Origin: AP-15 sp963703745
GTDB taxonomy: Bacteria; Pseudomonadota; Alphaproteobacteria; ATCC43930; CGMCC-115725
Direction: 5' to 3'
NCBI GenBank assembly: GCA_963703745.1
Contig: CAVPFL010000004.1
Span: 310,001 to 374,000 of the forward strand
Length of the DNA stretch: 64,000 bases
Below are positions 38,734 through 47,767 of this stretch, one piece after another; the first letter of the stretch is position 1; every line of letters begins with the position of its first letter. The notes beneath the pieces were generated by a model that saw only the letters and a list, made by a program, of their open reading frames with translations, made no database searches and was not told the origin of the DNA. Position numbers and translations under genes: made by a program.

Positions 38734-39975
38734 GTGAAGCGGCTGCGCACCGGCAACGAGCGCCGATCGGACGCAACAGCACCGCGCGGGTTGCCGGGGC
38801 TCGATTGGCTCAACTTCTTTGTCGCGAATTTCCAAACGGGCTTTGGGCCGTTTATTTCCGTCTATTTGACCGGCGCGGGGTGGACCCAAGGCGCAATCGG
38901 AGCTGCGCTCAGCACCGGCACAATTGCCAGCATGGCCAGCCAGGTTCCGGCCGGCGCGCTGGTCGATGCGATGCGCAGCAAGCGGATGGCTGCGGCGGCC
39001 GCAATCGCGGCTATCGGCGTGAGCGCTCTCGCGATAGCCTTGTGGCCCAATATTTTGGCGATCACGGCTGCGGAAGCGCTACATTCCTTCGCCAGCGCTG
39101 TCCTCGGCCCGGCGATCGCCGCAATCACGCTCGTTCTGGTCGATCCTAGTGCGTTTGGCGAACGGATCGGCCGCAATGCACGCTATGCCGCGATCGGAAA
39201 CGCTGTGGCAGCAGGATTGATGGGGATCTGCGCCTATACCCTGGGAGATCGCGCCGTTTTTATGTTCGCCGCTGCGCTCGCCATCCCGGCATTGGCGGCG
39301 CTTGAAACATTGCGCAAAGCCGATCTAGCTACGCTCCGACCTTGCCGCGCCGCCTTACCATCGGTGCAGCCGCGACCACAAAACCGATCGTGGCGGTTCC
39401 TGACGGACCGGAGACTTATCGTCTTTGCGGTTTGCGCAGCCTTGTTCCACCTCGCGAACGCGGCAATGCTGCCGATTGCTGCGGCGGCTGTGACAAAGCG
39501 CGCCGGAAGCGAAGCCGGCTTGGTCATAGCCGCCTGCATCGTAGGCCCGCAGCTTATCACCGCTCTCCTGTCTCCGTGGGCCGGGCGAGCGGCGCAAGCA
39601 TGGGGCCGCCGGTCGGTCCTCCTTCTCGGCTTTAGTGCAGTGCCCATCCGCGGCGTGTTGCTCGCCTGTGTCGCCGATCCCTATCTAATCGTTGCTATCC
39701 AGCTGTTCGACGGGTTCAGCGCGGCTGCCTTCGGCGTGCTGTTCCCGCTGATCGTCGCTGATGTCACGCGGGAGACCGGCCACTACACGACCTCCCTGGG
39801 GCTGGGCGGTCTAGCCATCGGGGGTGGCGCGACATTGAGCACGACGGTAGCCGGGCTCGTAGCAGACCACTTCGGTGTCAGCACTGCTTTCTTGAGCTTG
39901 GCGGCGGTCGGATTGTGCGCGACGGCTCTCGTGTGGACCCTCATGCCCGAAACTAGGGTCGCGGCGGAGGACTGA
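38734..39975 (+). CDS. Major facilitator superfamily transporter
   Basis: Inner-membrane transporter of 413 residues with 12 predicted helices in two halves and the loop 2-3 motif region VDAMRSKRMAAAAA. The N-terminal segment LDWLNFFVANFQTGFGPFISVYLTGAGW is typical of the MFS subgroup found in alphaproteobacterial operons with PRC-barrel genes. The start is GTG 38734, giving a 20-residue charged N-terminus before helix 1. Substrate unknown; probably proton-coupled efflux. It ends 25 bp before the convergent ABC pseudogene. Confidence 0.88.
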   Translation: MKRLRTGNERRSDATAPRGLPGLDWLNFFVANFQTGFGPFISVYLTGAGWTQGAIGAALSTGTIASMASQVPAGALVDAMRSKRMAAAAAIAAIGVSALAIALWPNILAITAAEALHSFASAVLGPAIAAITLVLVDPSAFGERIGRNARYAAIGNAVAAGLMGICAYTLGDRAVFMFAAALAIPALAALETLRKADLATLRPCRAALPSVQPRPQNRSWRFLTDRRLIVFAVCAALFHLANAAMLPIAAAAVTKRAGSEAGLVIAACIVGPQLITALLSPWAGRAAQAWGRRSVLLLGFSAVPIRGVLLACVADPYLIVAIQLFDGFSAAAFGVLFPLIVADVTRETGHYTTSLGLGGLAIGGGATLSTTVAGLVADHFGVSTAFLSLAAVGLCATALVWTLMPETRVAAED

Positions 39976-40000
39976 TCTCGATCGGTTGCTCCGGTCCTGA

Positions 40001-42024
40001 TCACTGCGCGGCTATCAGCGGCGCCAGCGCCTCCCGGTTTTTCCAGCTCGGTAAAGCGTCCCTGATCAACGACGCGGCCCTGCTCCATGATCAGGATTCG
40101 ATCGAAGGCGGAGGCGAGGCGGGGGCGGGGCAGGCTGTAAACCAGACTGCAGCCTGCGAGCTCCTGTTGCAGCCGTTTTAGAATGGCAGCCTCCGTTTCA
40201 CTGTCGAGCACCGCCGTCGCGTCGCTTAACGACAACGAGGTCGGGCCCGCAATGGCGATTGCGATCTTCTGCCGTTGTGCCTCTGAGAGGCGCAAGCCTC
40301 CAGTGCCGACCGGATATTGAAGCCCGAGCTCAACGATGGTCCGGCGCAAGCCGAGCTCGTCGAGAACCTCGGTGATGGCCTCGTGGATCCGCTCGCGATT
40401 GCCTGCCTTGCCACGTACGATGGTACCGAACAGGACGTTTTCCTGCAGCGATGCGGCGGCGTTATAATGCTCGGGATCGAAGAATTCGACCGAACCCCGT
40501 AGTTCCTGCGGTAGACCCTCGGCGAAGGCTCGGCGCGCCCCCAGTCGGGTGCTGCAGGCCCTCGTCGACGAGGCCGAGCGGGTCGCGCGCGGCGACCAGG
40601 TTGAACGCCAACGAGACGAAGCGCGCCTTTTCCTCACGGGCTAAGCCCCGGACTCCCACCTTCTCCATACGCGTCAGGATCCTCTCGAAAACCGGCAGAT
40701 CCTCGGCGCCGATCAGCCCGACTTCCTCAAAGAACTCATGCTCAGGACGCAACCCGGCGAGCAACTCGACCATGATCCGCGCCACCTTCGTGCCCACTTC
40801 GACGAGTTCGCTGCACAGGCCAAAGCGGTCGAGCACGCTTTGCGCATAAGAATTGTGCGCGAGCCCCTCGCCTTCGAAGACCCGGCCGATCGGCGTACCA
40901 AATAACAAGTGTGCGGATATCGGCGAGCTGGCTTTGTACCGATCGCTGGCGAAGCGCTCCACGAGGAGCGCGAGGCCCTCGAGGGCGAGCCCGTCGGCAA
41001 GGACGTGACGCGCCTTTACGATGCGCTTTGCCACTTCCGGCTGAAGCTCGGGATCGAGACGGCTACGCAATCCCAAGAAGTAGATGTCGTCCTCGAGATC
41101 GACAAGCCCCAGGACCTCGACGATGCGCGTATCGAGCGCCGCCCGGTCGGACACGCCGGCTTGCTGGTAGTCGACCCAGTCAGCCGCGATGTCCTGCTCG
41201 CTGTTCCCGGACTGGCGCGCCTCCTCGATCTCCCGGGCCCGGGACGCCGCCGCGCTCGCGTCATAATCGCGCGTCTGTCCCGGGCGATGACGAAGTCCGA
41301 GGAGAAGATTGTCACGCACGCTCGCCGACAAGAGACAGCTCGTTGCCCCGACAAAGCCGATGCGACGGCCGGATACCGCAAGCGGGAGCGTGTTGAGGTC
41401 AGCGTCGCCGATGATCAGCCGACCACTCGTCGGGACGACCAACCGGGCGAGAAGTTGGGGGAGAAAGTTTCTGCCGCTATCGCCATGGCCGACGACCGCG
41501 ACATCGGCGCCGAGAGGAAACTTGAAATTGATCGAGTCAAGAAGATGGATGCCGTCGGCATCCACCAGCTCGACATTGGTAGCGGTGACTTCACCGTAGA
41601 AACCCTCGACCTGCTCGGACCCCTCGAGCAGCAGTTGTTTATCGAGCATGTCCGGGACGTTGAACTGTTCGACGACCTGCTCGTATTGATCGCGACGTCC
41701 TGCTGGTTCTGGTAGAAATCGATCAGTTCTTTCCACGGCGACGACAGTTCCTTAAAAGCTGCAATCACGGCGGTCAAGGCGCCGATAGTGAGCGGGCCTT
41801 TGATGACAAGGTATCCACCGATCGCATAAAAAAGAACGGCGTCAGACTTCCGATAAAGTTATTCAGAAACTTCACAAAAAGCTTACGGTTATAAATCTCG
41901 AACCGGATGTCGTAAATCTCCTCCAGACGGTTGGCGATGTCGGCGAGCTGGTAGAGAGCTCCATTGTTGGCGCGAATTTCGCGCAGGGCGGCGATCGTCT
42001 CGCCAATGCGGTCGGAGAGGCGTC
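40001..42024 (-). pseudogene. ABC transporter, frameshifted and 5'-truncated
   Basis: The remains of an ABC transporter with a membrane domain and two ATP-binding regions can be read by joining frames. The order is membrane helices (RLSDRIGETIAALREIRANN, then AIGGYLVIKGPLTIG), the linker AVIAAFKELSSPWKELIDFY, and a first ATPase with a degenerate Walker A (GHGDSGRN). A second ATPase-like part has signature LSEAQRQKIAIA and Walker B SLSLSDATAVLD. Frame breaks lie at the A-run near 41828-41833, near 41697, near 40550, and at the T-run 40038-40042. The last hides the proper end LAPLIAAQ and stop at 40001. Upstream of 42024 similarity stops at a TGA and the N-terminus is missing. Confidence 0.8.
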
Positions 42025-42080
42025 AAAGATACGGGCTAGTGGTACAAATCTACCATTTGAAACCGGAAGCACCCCGGTTC

Positions 42081-42142
42081 TCGTCATCCCGGCGCAGGCC
42101 GGGACCCATGTCAGCCATAGGCACCGGCCTTCGCCGGTGTGA
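42081..42142. repeat. REP-like double hairpin
   Basis: Two hairpins lie close together. TCCCGGC-GCAG-GCCGGGA occupies 42087-42104 and CACCGGC-CTTC-GCCGGTG occupies 42122-42139. The motif CGTCATCCCGGCGCAGGCCG is typical of interspersed palindromic repeats found in many copies in proteobacterial intergenic DNA. Only one copy is seen in this window, in the middle of decayed genes. Confidence 0.6.
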
Positions 42143-42434
42143 CGGATCTGGGTATCATCTGTCAGAATTGCTCCACTAGTCGCATGAGTCCCTCTATGGT
42201 CACTTTGGCTACGCTGCGCTTCGTCTCTAAGATCAACGCCAGCCTCGGATCCGGTACCTTGGGCAAATGGTCGCGGCACCTAGCATGCGGGAAGGGCATC
42301 GGGTTTTCCCGGCAGCAAAGATGTTCGTTTGTCGAAACCGCGATTGCGCTCCGAGATCAACGGTGCGGATACGGCAGCTGTGTCGCGCGTGTCGTCGCTT
42401 GCGCCGACACGGCGCAACCCTAGGCTGCAGTCAG

Positions 42435-42540
42435 GATCCGATCAACCGCGGTACGCTCTGTCCGAAGGGCGCAGCGCTGCTCGATTTCGTCAAGGCGCCG
42501 GCACGGCTTTTTTATCCCGAATATCGGGCGCCTGGCCGGA
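42435..42540 (+). pseudogene. Fragment of formate dehydrogenase major subunit
   Basis: One frame reads DPINRGTLCPKGAALLDFV and then KAPARLFYPEYRAPG. This is the conserved segment just after the Fe-S cluster cysteines in FdoG/FdnG-type formate dehydrogenase alpha subunits (typically NRGTLCPKGA...YPEYRAPGS). The upstream Cys cluster and all downstream sequence are missing, so it is a gene remnant of about 35 codons. Confidence 0.72.
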
Positions 42541-42648
42541 CGCAAGCTCGCGATACAGATCCTGGAGTATTTCGACCTAACCAGTATGACTATCCGCGAG
42601 GGCCACCTTTGAAGACTTCCGGAGGACAGACTGGAGACATTAAAAGGG
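42518..42648 (+). pseudogene. Possible fragment of SelB C-terminus
   Basis: In another frame from the formate dehydrogenase fragment the DNA reads GRLAGRKLAIQILEYFDLTS, MTIREGHL, a stop, then RLPEDRLETL. The segment resembles the last winged-helix domain of SelB (GRNLAIEILEYFDRVGFT-like in relatives). SelB is the elongation factor needed for selenocysteine insertion, including into formate dehydrogenase. The match is short, so this is tentative. Confidence 0.42.
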
Positions 42649-42892
42649 CGTAGGTGGATTGAATTCAAGGAAAACACGCCTTGCGAGCACTGTCGACCTC
42701 CGAGCCAGGCGTTCCCGGTACCATCCGCCACGCTGCACGACGGCGTTGGAGAGCACAAGCTGTTGGTTGCAGGAACTAGCGCTAGTCCGCTGGACGACTT
42801 GTCGACTTCCTGCTATTATTTTAGCGCGATCCTACCCGCCGATCAGGGGCAAGGGTTGTCGGCTGTGCGAGGCGTCAACCTTTCCGTTCGCG

Positions 42893-44317
42893 ATGCAACT
42901 CAGACTATTCCGACATTTTATCCCGCTTTCAGTGGTGCTTCTCGCGTCGTCGGACGCCTTGCTGATCACCGGTGCCTTTTATCAGCTGTTGTCGGCGTCG
43001 GAGATCGGTGTCCCGATCGTGCTGCGTGTTTCAAGCTTTACCGTTCAGTTCTCCGCCGGCTTGGCGGTCGCTGCTGTGACCGCGATGGTTTCGGTAGGGC
43101 TGTATGGGCATCAGAGCTTCGTGGATTTTCGCCTTCTGTTAAGCAAGATCGCCGTCGCCTCGATACTCGTGCTGACGCTCGTCTATCTCTCAGCCAGATA
43201 TTGGCGCGAGGGGCTGGTTTACCTGCCGGATGCCGAAAGTTTTCCGCTGAAGGCGACGCTTATTTGGCTGATTTGCGTAACGGTAACGCGGGGTACCTTC
43301 TCGGTGACGTTGGGCCGAGGGCTGCTAAAACGGCGGGTCCTCGTATTAGGTAACGGCGCGCAGGCGGCCCGGATCGCCAAACTAGTCGAAACCGGGGGAA
43401 ACGAACATTTTGTTCCAATATCGTTTATCGCGACGCCCGTCGAACGTTCCAGTTTGCGTTCCGAGATCGGTGACCCATCGGTTGCCGACCCCCTTGCTCC
43501 GCCAGATGATGCTTTGGCGGATATGGTGTATCGACTGGGGGCAAGCGAGATCGTGGTGGCAACCGATGATCGGCGCGGCCTACCGGTTCACCAGCTGCTG
43601 CATTGCAAGCTCGCTGGCATCAAGGTAATCGATTTCTTGGATTTTTGGGAGCGCGAGACCAGGACGGTCGACATCGAGGCGCTTAAGCCCAGTTGGCTCT
43701 TCTATTCCGATGGCTTTCGTTGCGGTCCGCTCGACGAGTTCCTGAAGCGCGCATTCGACCTCGCGGTCAGCCTCGGCTTGCTCCTCTTAACGCTGCCGCT
43801 CCTGATCGTGACGGCTTGCTTAATCAAGCTTGAGAGCCCCGGGCCGATCTTCTACCGCCAGACGAGAGTGGGACTTCACGGGCAGGTTTTCACGATACTA
43901 AAGTTCCGAAGCATGCGAGTGGATGCCGAGACAGATGGCCGTCCCCGTTGGGCCTCCGAACGGGATCCGCGCGTTACCCGCATCGGAGCAATCATTCGCA
44001 AACTCCGGGTCGACGAGCTCGCACAGATTTTTAACGTGTTGCGCGGTGACATGAGTTTTGTCGGGCCTCGCCCGGAGCGCCCCTTTTTTGTTGCCGAGTT
44101 GGTCCAAAATATCCCATACTATTCAGAACGCCATTGGGTAAGGCCGGGCATCACTGGTTGGGCGCAGGTAAATTTTCCCTATGGTGCCTCGACGGAGGAC
44201 GCTTGGATCAAGTTGACTTATGATCTTTATTACGTAAAAAATCGTAGTATTTTTCTAGACTTTATGATACTGCTGCAGACCGCCCGAGTGATCTTTTGGA
44301 ACTACGGGGCGAGATAG
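42893..44317 (+). CDS. Undecaprenyl-phosphate sugar phosphotransferase, PEP-CTERM-associated EpsB type
   Basis: Integral membrane polyprenyl glycosylphosphotransferase of 474 residues that starts exopolysaccharide repeat synthesis by loading a sugar-phosphate onto undecaprenyl phosphate. Four or five N-terminal membrane segments and a CoA-binding-like/Rossmann region (VLVLGNGAQAARIAKLVE) precede the catalytic domain. That domain has KRAFDLAVSLGLLLLTLPLL, SPGPIFYRQTRVG, FKLRSM-like LKFRSMRVDAE, the DELAQIFNVLRGDMSFVGPRPERP motif and the terminal PGITGWAQVN and DLYYVKNRS. ATG 42893 starts at the family N-terminus. The layout and end match the sugar transferases of PEP-CTERM/exosortase clusters, and prsK follows directly. 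Confidence 0.9.
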   Translation: MQLRLFRHFIPLSVVLLASSDALLITGAFYQLLSASEIGVPIVLRVSSFTVQFSAGLAVAAVTAMVSVGLYGHQSFVDFRLLLSKIAVASILVLTLVYLSARYWREGLVYLPDAESFPLKATLIWLICVTVTRGTFSVTLGRGLLKRRVLVLGNGAQAARIAKLVETGGNEHFVPISFIATPVERSSLRSEIGDPSVADPLAPPDDALADMVYRLGASEIVVATDDRRGLPVHQLLHCKLAGIKVIDFLDFWERETRTVDIEALKPSWLFYSDGFRCGPLDEFLKRAFDLAVSLGLLLLTLPLLIVTACLIKLESPGPIFYRQTRVGLHGQVFTILKFRSMRVDAETDGRPRWASERDPRVTRIGAIIRKLRVDELAQIFNVLRGDMSFVGPRPERPFFVAELVQNIPYYSERHWVRPGITGWAQVNFPYGASTEDAWIKLTYDLYYVKNRSIFLDFMILLQTARVIFWNYGAR

Positions 44318-44327
44318 GGCGCCGAAC

Positions 44328-46373
44328 CTGGATACCGTCGTAACACACACGGTTTATGCAGGGTGCGCGCTCGCGTACATCCTAGTAATCGCATTGATGA
44401 TTTTACGGGGTCGGACCAGCAAGACCGGTCTGGCAATTCTCGCGTGTTGCCTAACCTCGGTTGCGTGGGCAGCGGCAACCGCGGCGTCAGTACGTCTACC
44501 GATTGCCGGACTGGCGCTTTTTGACAGCGTCAGGCTCTCTGCATGGTTGTTGTTCGCCGTTGCACTCGTTACGACCCGAGCCGGTGACGGCTTGGGTCCG
44601 GGGCGGCTGTATCGATACGGAGCACTGGCATTTTGTGTCGCGGCTGTCGCCTATGATGGCCAACTGATTTTCTTCAACCCGACGGTCTCGAGTTTCTACA
44701 CGTCGCAGGAGCTGGTTCGGATCGGATTCGCTGTTCTGGGGCTGTTGGCGATCGAAAATCTGTGGCGCAATACCGAACCGCAGCGACGGTGGCACGTTTG
44801 GCCACTCTGTCTCGCTCTTGGTGGTCTCTTCGCCTATGAGCTCTTTCTGTTCGCAGACGCGTTTATTACCCGCGGCCGGGTCGATCCCGGACTCGGCCTG
44901 GGCCGCCCGATCGCGGCGGCGTTCATGGCGCCACTGCTGGCGCTGGCGATGGCGCGAAATCGAGAATGGCGGGTCGACATTCATGTATCCCGCCAAGTGG
45001 TGTTTCACACAGCGACCTTGCTTGCGAGCGGCTGCTTTCTTCTCGCCGTGGCCGTCGTCGGTATGGTGTTACGCAAATTCGGAGGGGATTGGGGGCTTGT
45101 CCTGCAGCTGGCGATGCTGTTCGGCAGCATCGTCGTGCTCGCGACCGTGCTCTCCTCAGGGAGCCTGCGCCGCCGGCTCAAATTTTTGATCTCACGAAAC
45201 TTTTTCACCCATCGGTACGACTATCGAATTGAGTGGCTCAAATTTATCGAGCTGATCTCTGAGCCAAGCCAGGCGGAAGAGCTTCAGGTCAGGATCATCC
45301 GCGCTTTGGCCGGATTTCTCGATAACCCAGCGGGGGTACTGTGGTCCTTGAGTCACGGGATCGGCTATCGTCCGACGGCGGTGTGGCAACTTCCCGCTCC
45401 GCGGGAAGCGACGATGGCGCCCGGAGATCCCTTCATTGCGGGCTTTCGGGATGGTAGTTGGATCCAGGAACGCGTGCCCGAAGCGACAGACCTGGCATGG
45501 CCTTTCGCCTCGCAAAATGCGTGGCTGGCTGTGCCGTTATCATATCGCCGGGAAGTGGTGGGTTTCGTCCTTCTCGACTGGATAAACCATTCGGTCCCGC
45601 TCGACTGGGAGGCCTTCGATCTGTTGCGCGCGGCCGGACGTCAAGCGGCCAGCTATCTCGCGGAGGAGCGATCGACCAAGGTGCTCCGCGACAGCGAACT
45701 GTTGAACGAGTACAGCAAGCGCTTCGCCTTCGTCGTCCACGACATCAAAAATGTGGCGAGCCAACTCGGCTTGGTTGTCTCAAATGCAAAACGGCACATC
45801 CATGACCCCAGCTTTCAGCAAGATATGCTTCAAACAATCGAGGATGCAGTCGCCCGAATGAACCATCTCCTGAGTCAGCTTCGGGATGGGGCTGCATCGC
45901 GCACTCAGCGAATGGCGGACGCGGATGCGATCGTAGCCGCGGTCGCAGCGGCGTTGGCCCATGGCCCCGTCTCCATCGAGACCCGCACTGACCACGAGGA
46001 TTGCGTCGTGGCGATTGATCCTGAACGCCTCAGGTCCGCTCTGACCCACCTCACTCAGAACGCGATCGAGGCCTCGCGCCCAGGCGATTGCGTTGTCATC
46101 TCGACACGCCGGAACCGAGCCCACCTCGTCATCGATATTGTCGATCGGGGCCAGGGGATGGACGACACGTTCATTCGCGACGAATTGTTCTTACCGTTCC
46201 TCTCGACGAAATCGGACGGTCATGGCATTGGCGCTTTTCAGACTAGAGAGCTGATCCGCATGTCGGGCGGTGACCTCGAGGTAATCTCCGAGCGAGGTGT
46301 TGGCACCACCATGCGGATCCTTCTACCCCTTGTCCCCGAGAGAGAGCCGGCGGCACCTACCGTGGTGACGTGA
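44328..46373 (+). CDS. prsK: PEP-CTERM system sensor histidine kinase PrsK, apparent CTG start
   Basis: Membrane histidine kinase of about 681 residues. The N-terminal half has about seven to eight membrane helices, then a GAF-like region. The phosphoacceptor is His471 in FVVHDIKNVASQLG. The ATPase has LTQNAIEAS (N box), DRGQGMDD (G1) and STKSDGHGIGAFQTRELI (G2). The first in-frame standard start is TTG 44394 (ATG 44397), but this would cut membrane helix 1. The upstream codons encode the missing start of the helix (VYAGCALAYILVIAL), and no ATG, GTG or TTG exists back to a stop at 44289. CTG 44328 is the best candidate. PrsK phosphorylates PrsR encoded next. Confidence 0.9.
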   Translation: MDTVVTHTVYAGCALAYILVIALMILRGRTSKTGLAILACCLTSVAWAAATAASVRLPIAGLALFDSVRLSAWLLFAVALVTTRAGDGLGPGRLYRYGALAFCVAAVAYDGQLIFFNPTVSSFYTSQELVRIGFAVLGLLAIENLWRNTEPQRRWHVWPLCLALGGLFAYELFLFADAFITRGRVDPGLGLGRPIAAAFMAPLLALAMARNREWRVDIHVSRQVVFHTATLLASGCFLLAVAVVGMVLRKFGGDWGLVLQLAMLFGSIVVLATVLSSGSLRRRLKFLISRNFFTHRYDYRIEWLKFIELISEPSQAEELQVRIIRALAGFLDNPAGVLWSLSHGIGYRPTAVWQLPAPREATMAPGDPFIAGFRDGSWIQERVPEATDLAWPFASQNAWLAVPLSYRREVVGFVLLDWINHSVPLDWEAFDLLRAAGRQAASYLAEERSTKVLRDSELLNEYSKRFAFVVHDIKNVASQLGLVVSNAKRHIHDPSFQQDMLQTIEDAVARMNHLLSQLRDGAASRTQRMADADAIVAAVAAALAHGPVSIETRTDHEDCVVAIDPERLRSALTHLTQNAIEASRPGDCVVISTRRNRAHLVIDIVDRGQGMDDTFIRDELFLPFLSTKSDGHGIGAFQTRELIRMSGGDLEVISERGVGTTMRILLPLVPEREPAAPTVVT

Positions 46374-46377
46374 CGAG

Positions 46378-47739
46378 ATGTCGACTATCGAAAGACCGTT
46401 GCTGATCGTCGATGACGACCCGGGCCTTCTGCGCCAACTTCGCTGGGCCTTTTCGGACCATAAAGTGTATCCTGCGAGCACGCGCCAGGAAGCCACCGAG
46501 CTCGTCAGAAAGGAACCCGTTCCCGTAGCCATCGTCGATCTTGGGCTTCCCCCCGATCCCGACGGAGCCTCCGAGGGATTGGCGATTTTAGCTGACATCC
46601 TCGCGATTGCACCCGCGACCAAAGTCATCATCGCCACCGGTAACGAAACCCGCGAGCACGCTTTGCGGGCTATCGCGCTCGGCGCTTACGACTTCTACCA
46701 GAAGCCCATCGATATCGATGTGCTACAACTAATCGTCGCGCGCGCCGAACGCATATTCGACCTGGAGGCCGAAAACCGCAGGCTCCTGGAGGCCACAGCG
46801 GCGTCGCCGATCGATGGAATCATCGCGAGCAGCCCGGAGATGTTGAGGGTGCTGCGCAACATTGAGAGGATGGCGCCCACCGACGTTGCAGTGTTGCTGC
46901 GCGGCGAGAGCGGCACCGGCAAGGAGTTGCTCGCCCGGGCAGTCCACAAATTGAGTGCCCGTGCGCGCGAGCCCTTCGTGCCAATCAATTGTGCGGCGAT
47001 TCCCGAGACGCTGCTCGAAAGCGAGCTTTTTGGTCACGAAAAGGGCGCATTCACTGGGGCGCTCAAGCAGACGATCGGCAGAATCGAAAGCGCCGATCGC
47101 GGGACCTTGTTCCTGGACGAGATTGGCGACGTGCCGTTGCCGATGCAGGTCAAGCTGCTGCGCTTTCTGCAAGACCAAGTCGTCGAGCGGATCGGCGGAC
47201 GCAATCCGGTACAGGTCGATGTGCGGATCGTGTGTGCCACGAACCAGGACCTCAATTTGATGATCGCCGAAGGGCGCTTTCGGGAGGATTTGTACTATCG
47301 ACTTAACGAGGTCACAGTACAGGTTCCGCCGTTGCGTGAACGAGCCGCTGACGTGGTAGTGATGGCGAGCTTTTTTCTCAGCCGGTTTGCCGCCGAATAC
47401 GGCCGCCTGGTTCGTGGTTTCAGTGCCTCTGCGCTCGCCGCGCTCAGGGATCATCCGTGGCCCGGCAACGTACGCGAGCTTGAAAATCGCATAAAACGCG
47501 CCGTCGTCATGACCGACGGCCCGTTGCTCTCGGCCGTCGATCTCGGTCTTACTCCACCCGGAGAGGACACCCAATCGCTCACCATTCGCGATGCGCGTGC
47601 TCGCGCTGAGCGCGAAGTGCTTCAGTTAGCTCTCGCCCAAGCCGGCTCCAATCTGTCGAAGGCGGCAAAGCTGCTCGGGATCAGCCGGCCGACGCTTTAT
47701 GATCTGATGCAGCAGCACCGGATCGGCCTCGATTTATGA
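46378..47739 (+). CDS. prsR: PEP-CTERM system sigma-54 response regulator PrsR
   Basis: Response regulator of 453 residues. The receiver domain has acidic pocket DDD near residue 10 and the phosphoacceptor Asp54 in IVDLGLPPD. The AAA+ sigma-54 activator domain has Walker A GESGTGKE at 176-183, GAFTGA at 223-228 for contact with sigma-54, and Walker B LFLDEIGD. The C-terminal Fis-type helix-turn-helix is LSKAAKLLGISRPTLYDLM. It starts 5 bp after prsK, so the pair is co-transcribed. In other bacteria PrsR activates sigma-54 promoters of PEP-CTERM target genes. Confidence 0.94.
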   Translation: MSTIERPLLIVDDDPGLLRQLRWAFSDHKVYPASTRQEATELVRKEPVPVAIVDLGLPPDPDGASEGLAILADILAIAPATKVIIATGNETREHALRAIALGAYDFYQKPIDIDVLQLIVARAERIFDLEAENRRLLEATAASPIDGIIASSPEMLRVLRNIERMAPTDVAVLLRGESGTGKELLARAVHKLSARAREPFVPINCAAIPETLLESELFGHEKGAFTGALKQTIGRIESADRGTLFLDEIGDVPLPMQVKLLRFLQDQVVERIGGRNPVQVDVRIVCATNQDLNLMIAEGRFREDLYYRLNEVTVQVPPLRERAADVVVMASFFLSRFAAEYGRLVRGFSASALAALRDHPWPGNVRELENRIKRAVVMTDGPLLSAVDLGLTPPGEDTQSLTIRDARARAEREVLQLALAQAGSNLSKAAKLLGISRPTLYDLMQQHRIGLDL

Positions 47740-47767
47740 ACGCCGCTTGCGACTGAAAGGAAGGGCA

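Larger units (their letters stand above)
42025..42892. other. Gene graveyard upstream of the sugar transferase
   Basis: About 870 bases without an intact gene between the truncated ABC transporter and the sugar transferase. It holds the REP-like element and the formate dehydrogenase and SelB-like fragments described separately. The remaining 42143-42434 and 42650-42892 are not recognised. The promoter of the sugar transferase gene should be in the last part; no clear sigma-54 or sigma-70 site was found. Confidence 0.6.

Noticed and set aside
39783..40000. C-terminal extension of the ABC transporter remnant into the MFS gene
   Set aside because: It arises only because a frame break near 40038 bypasses the natural stop at 40001. 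The extension runs antisense to an intact MFS gene.
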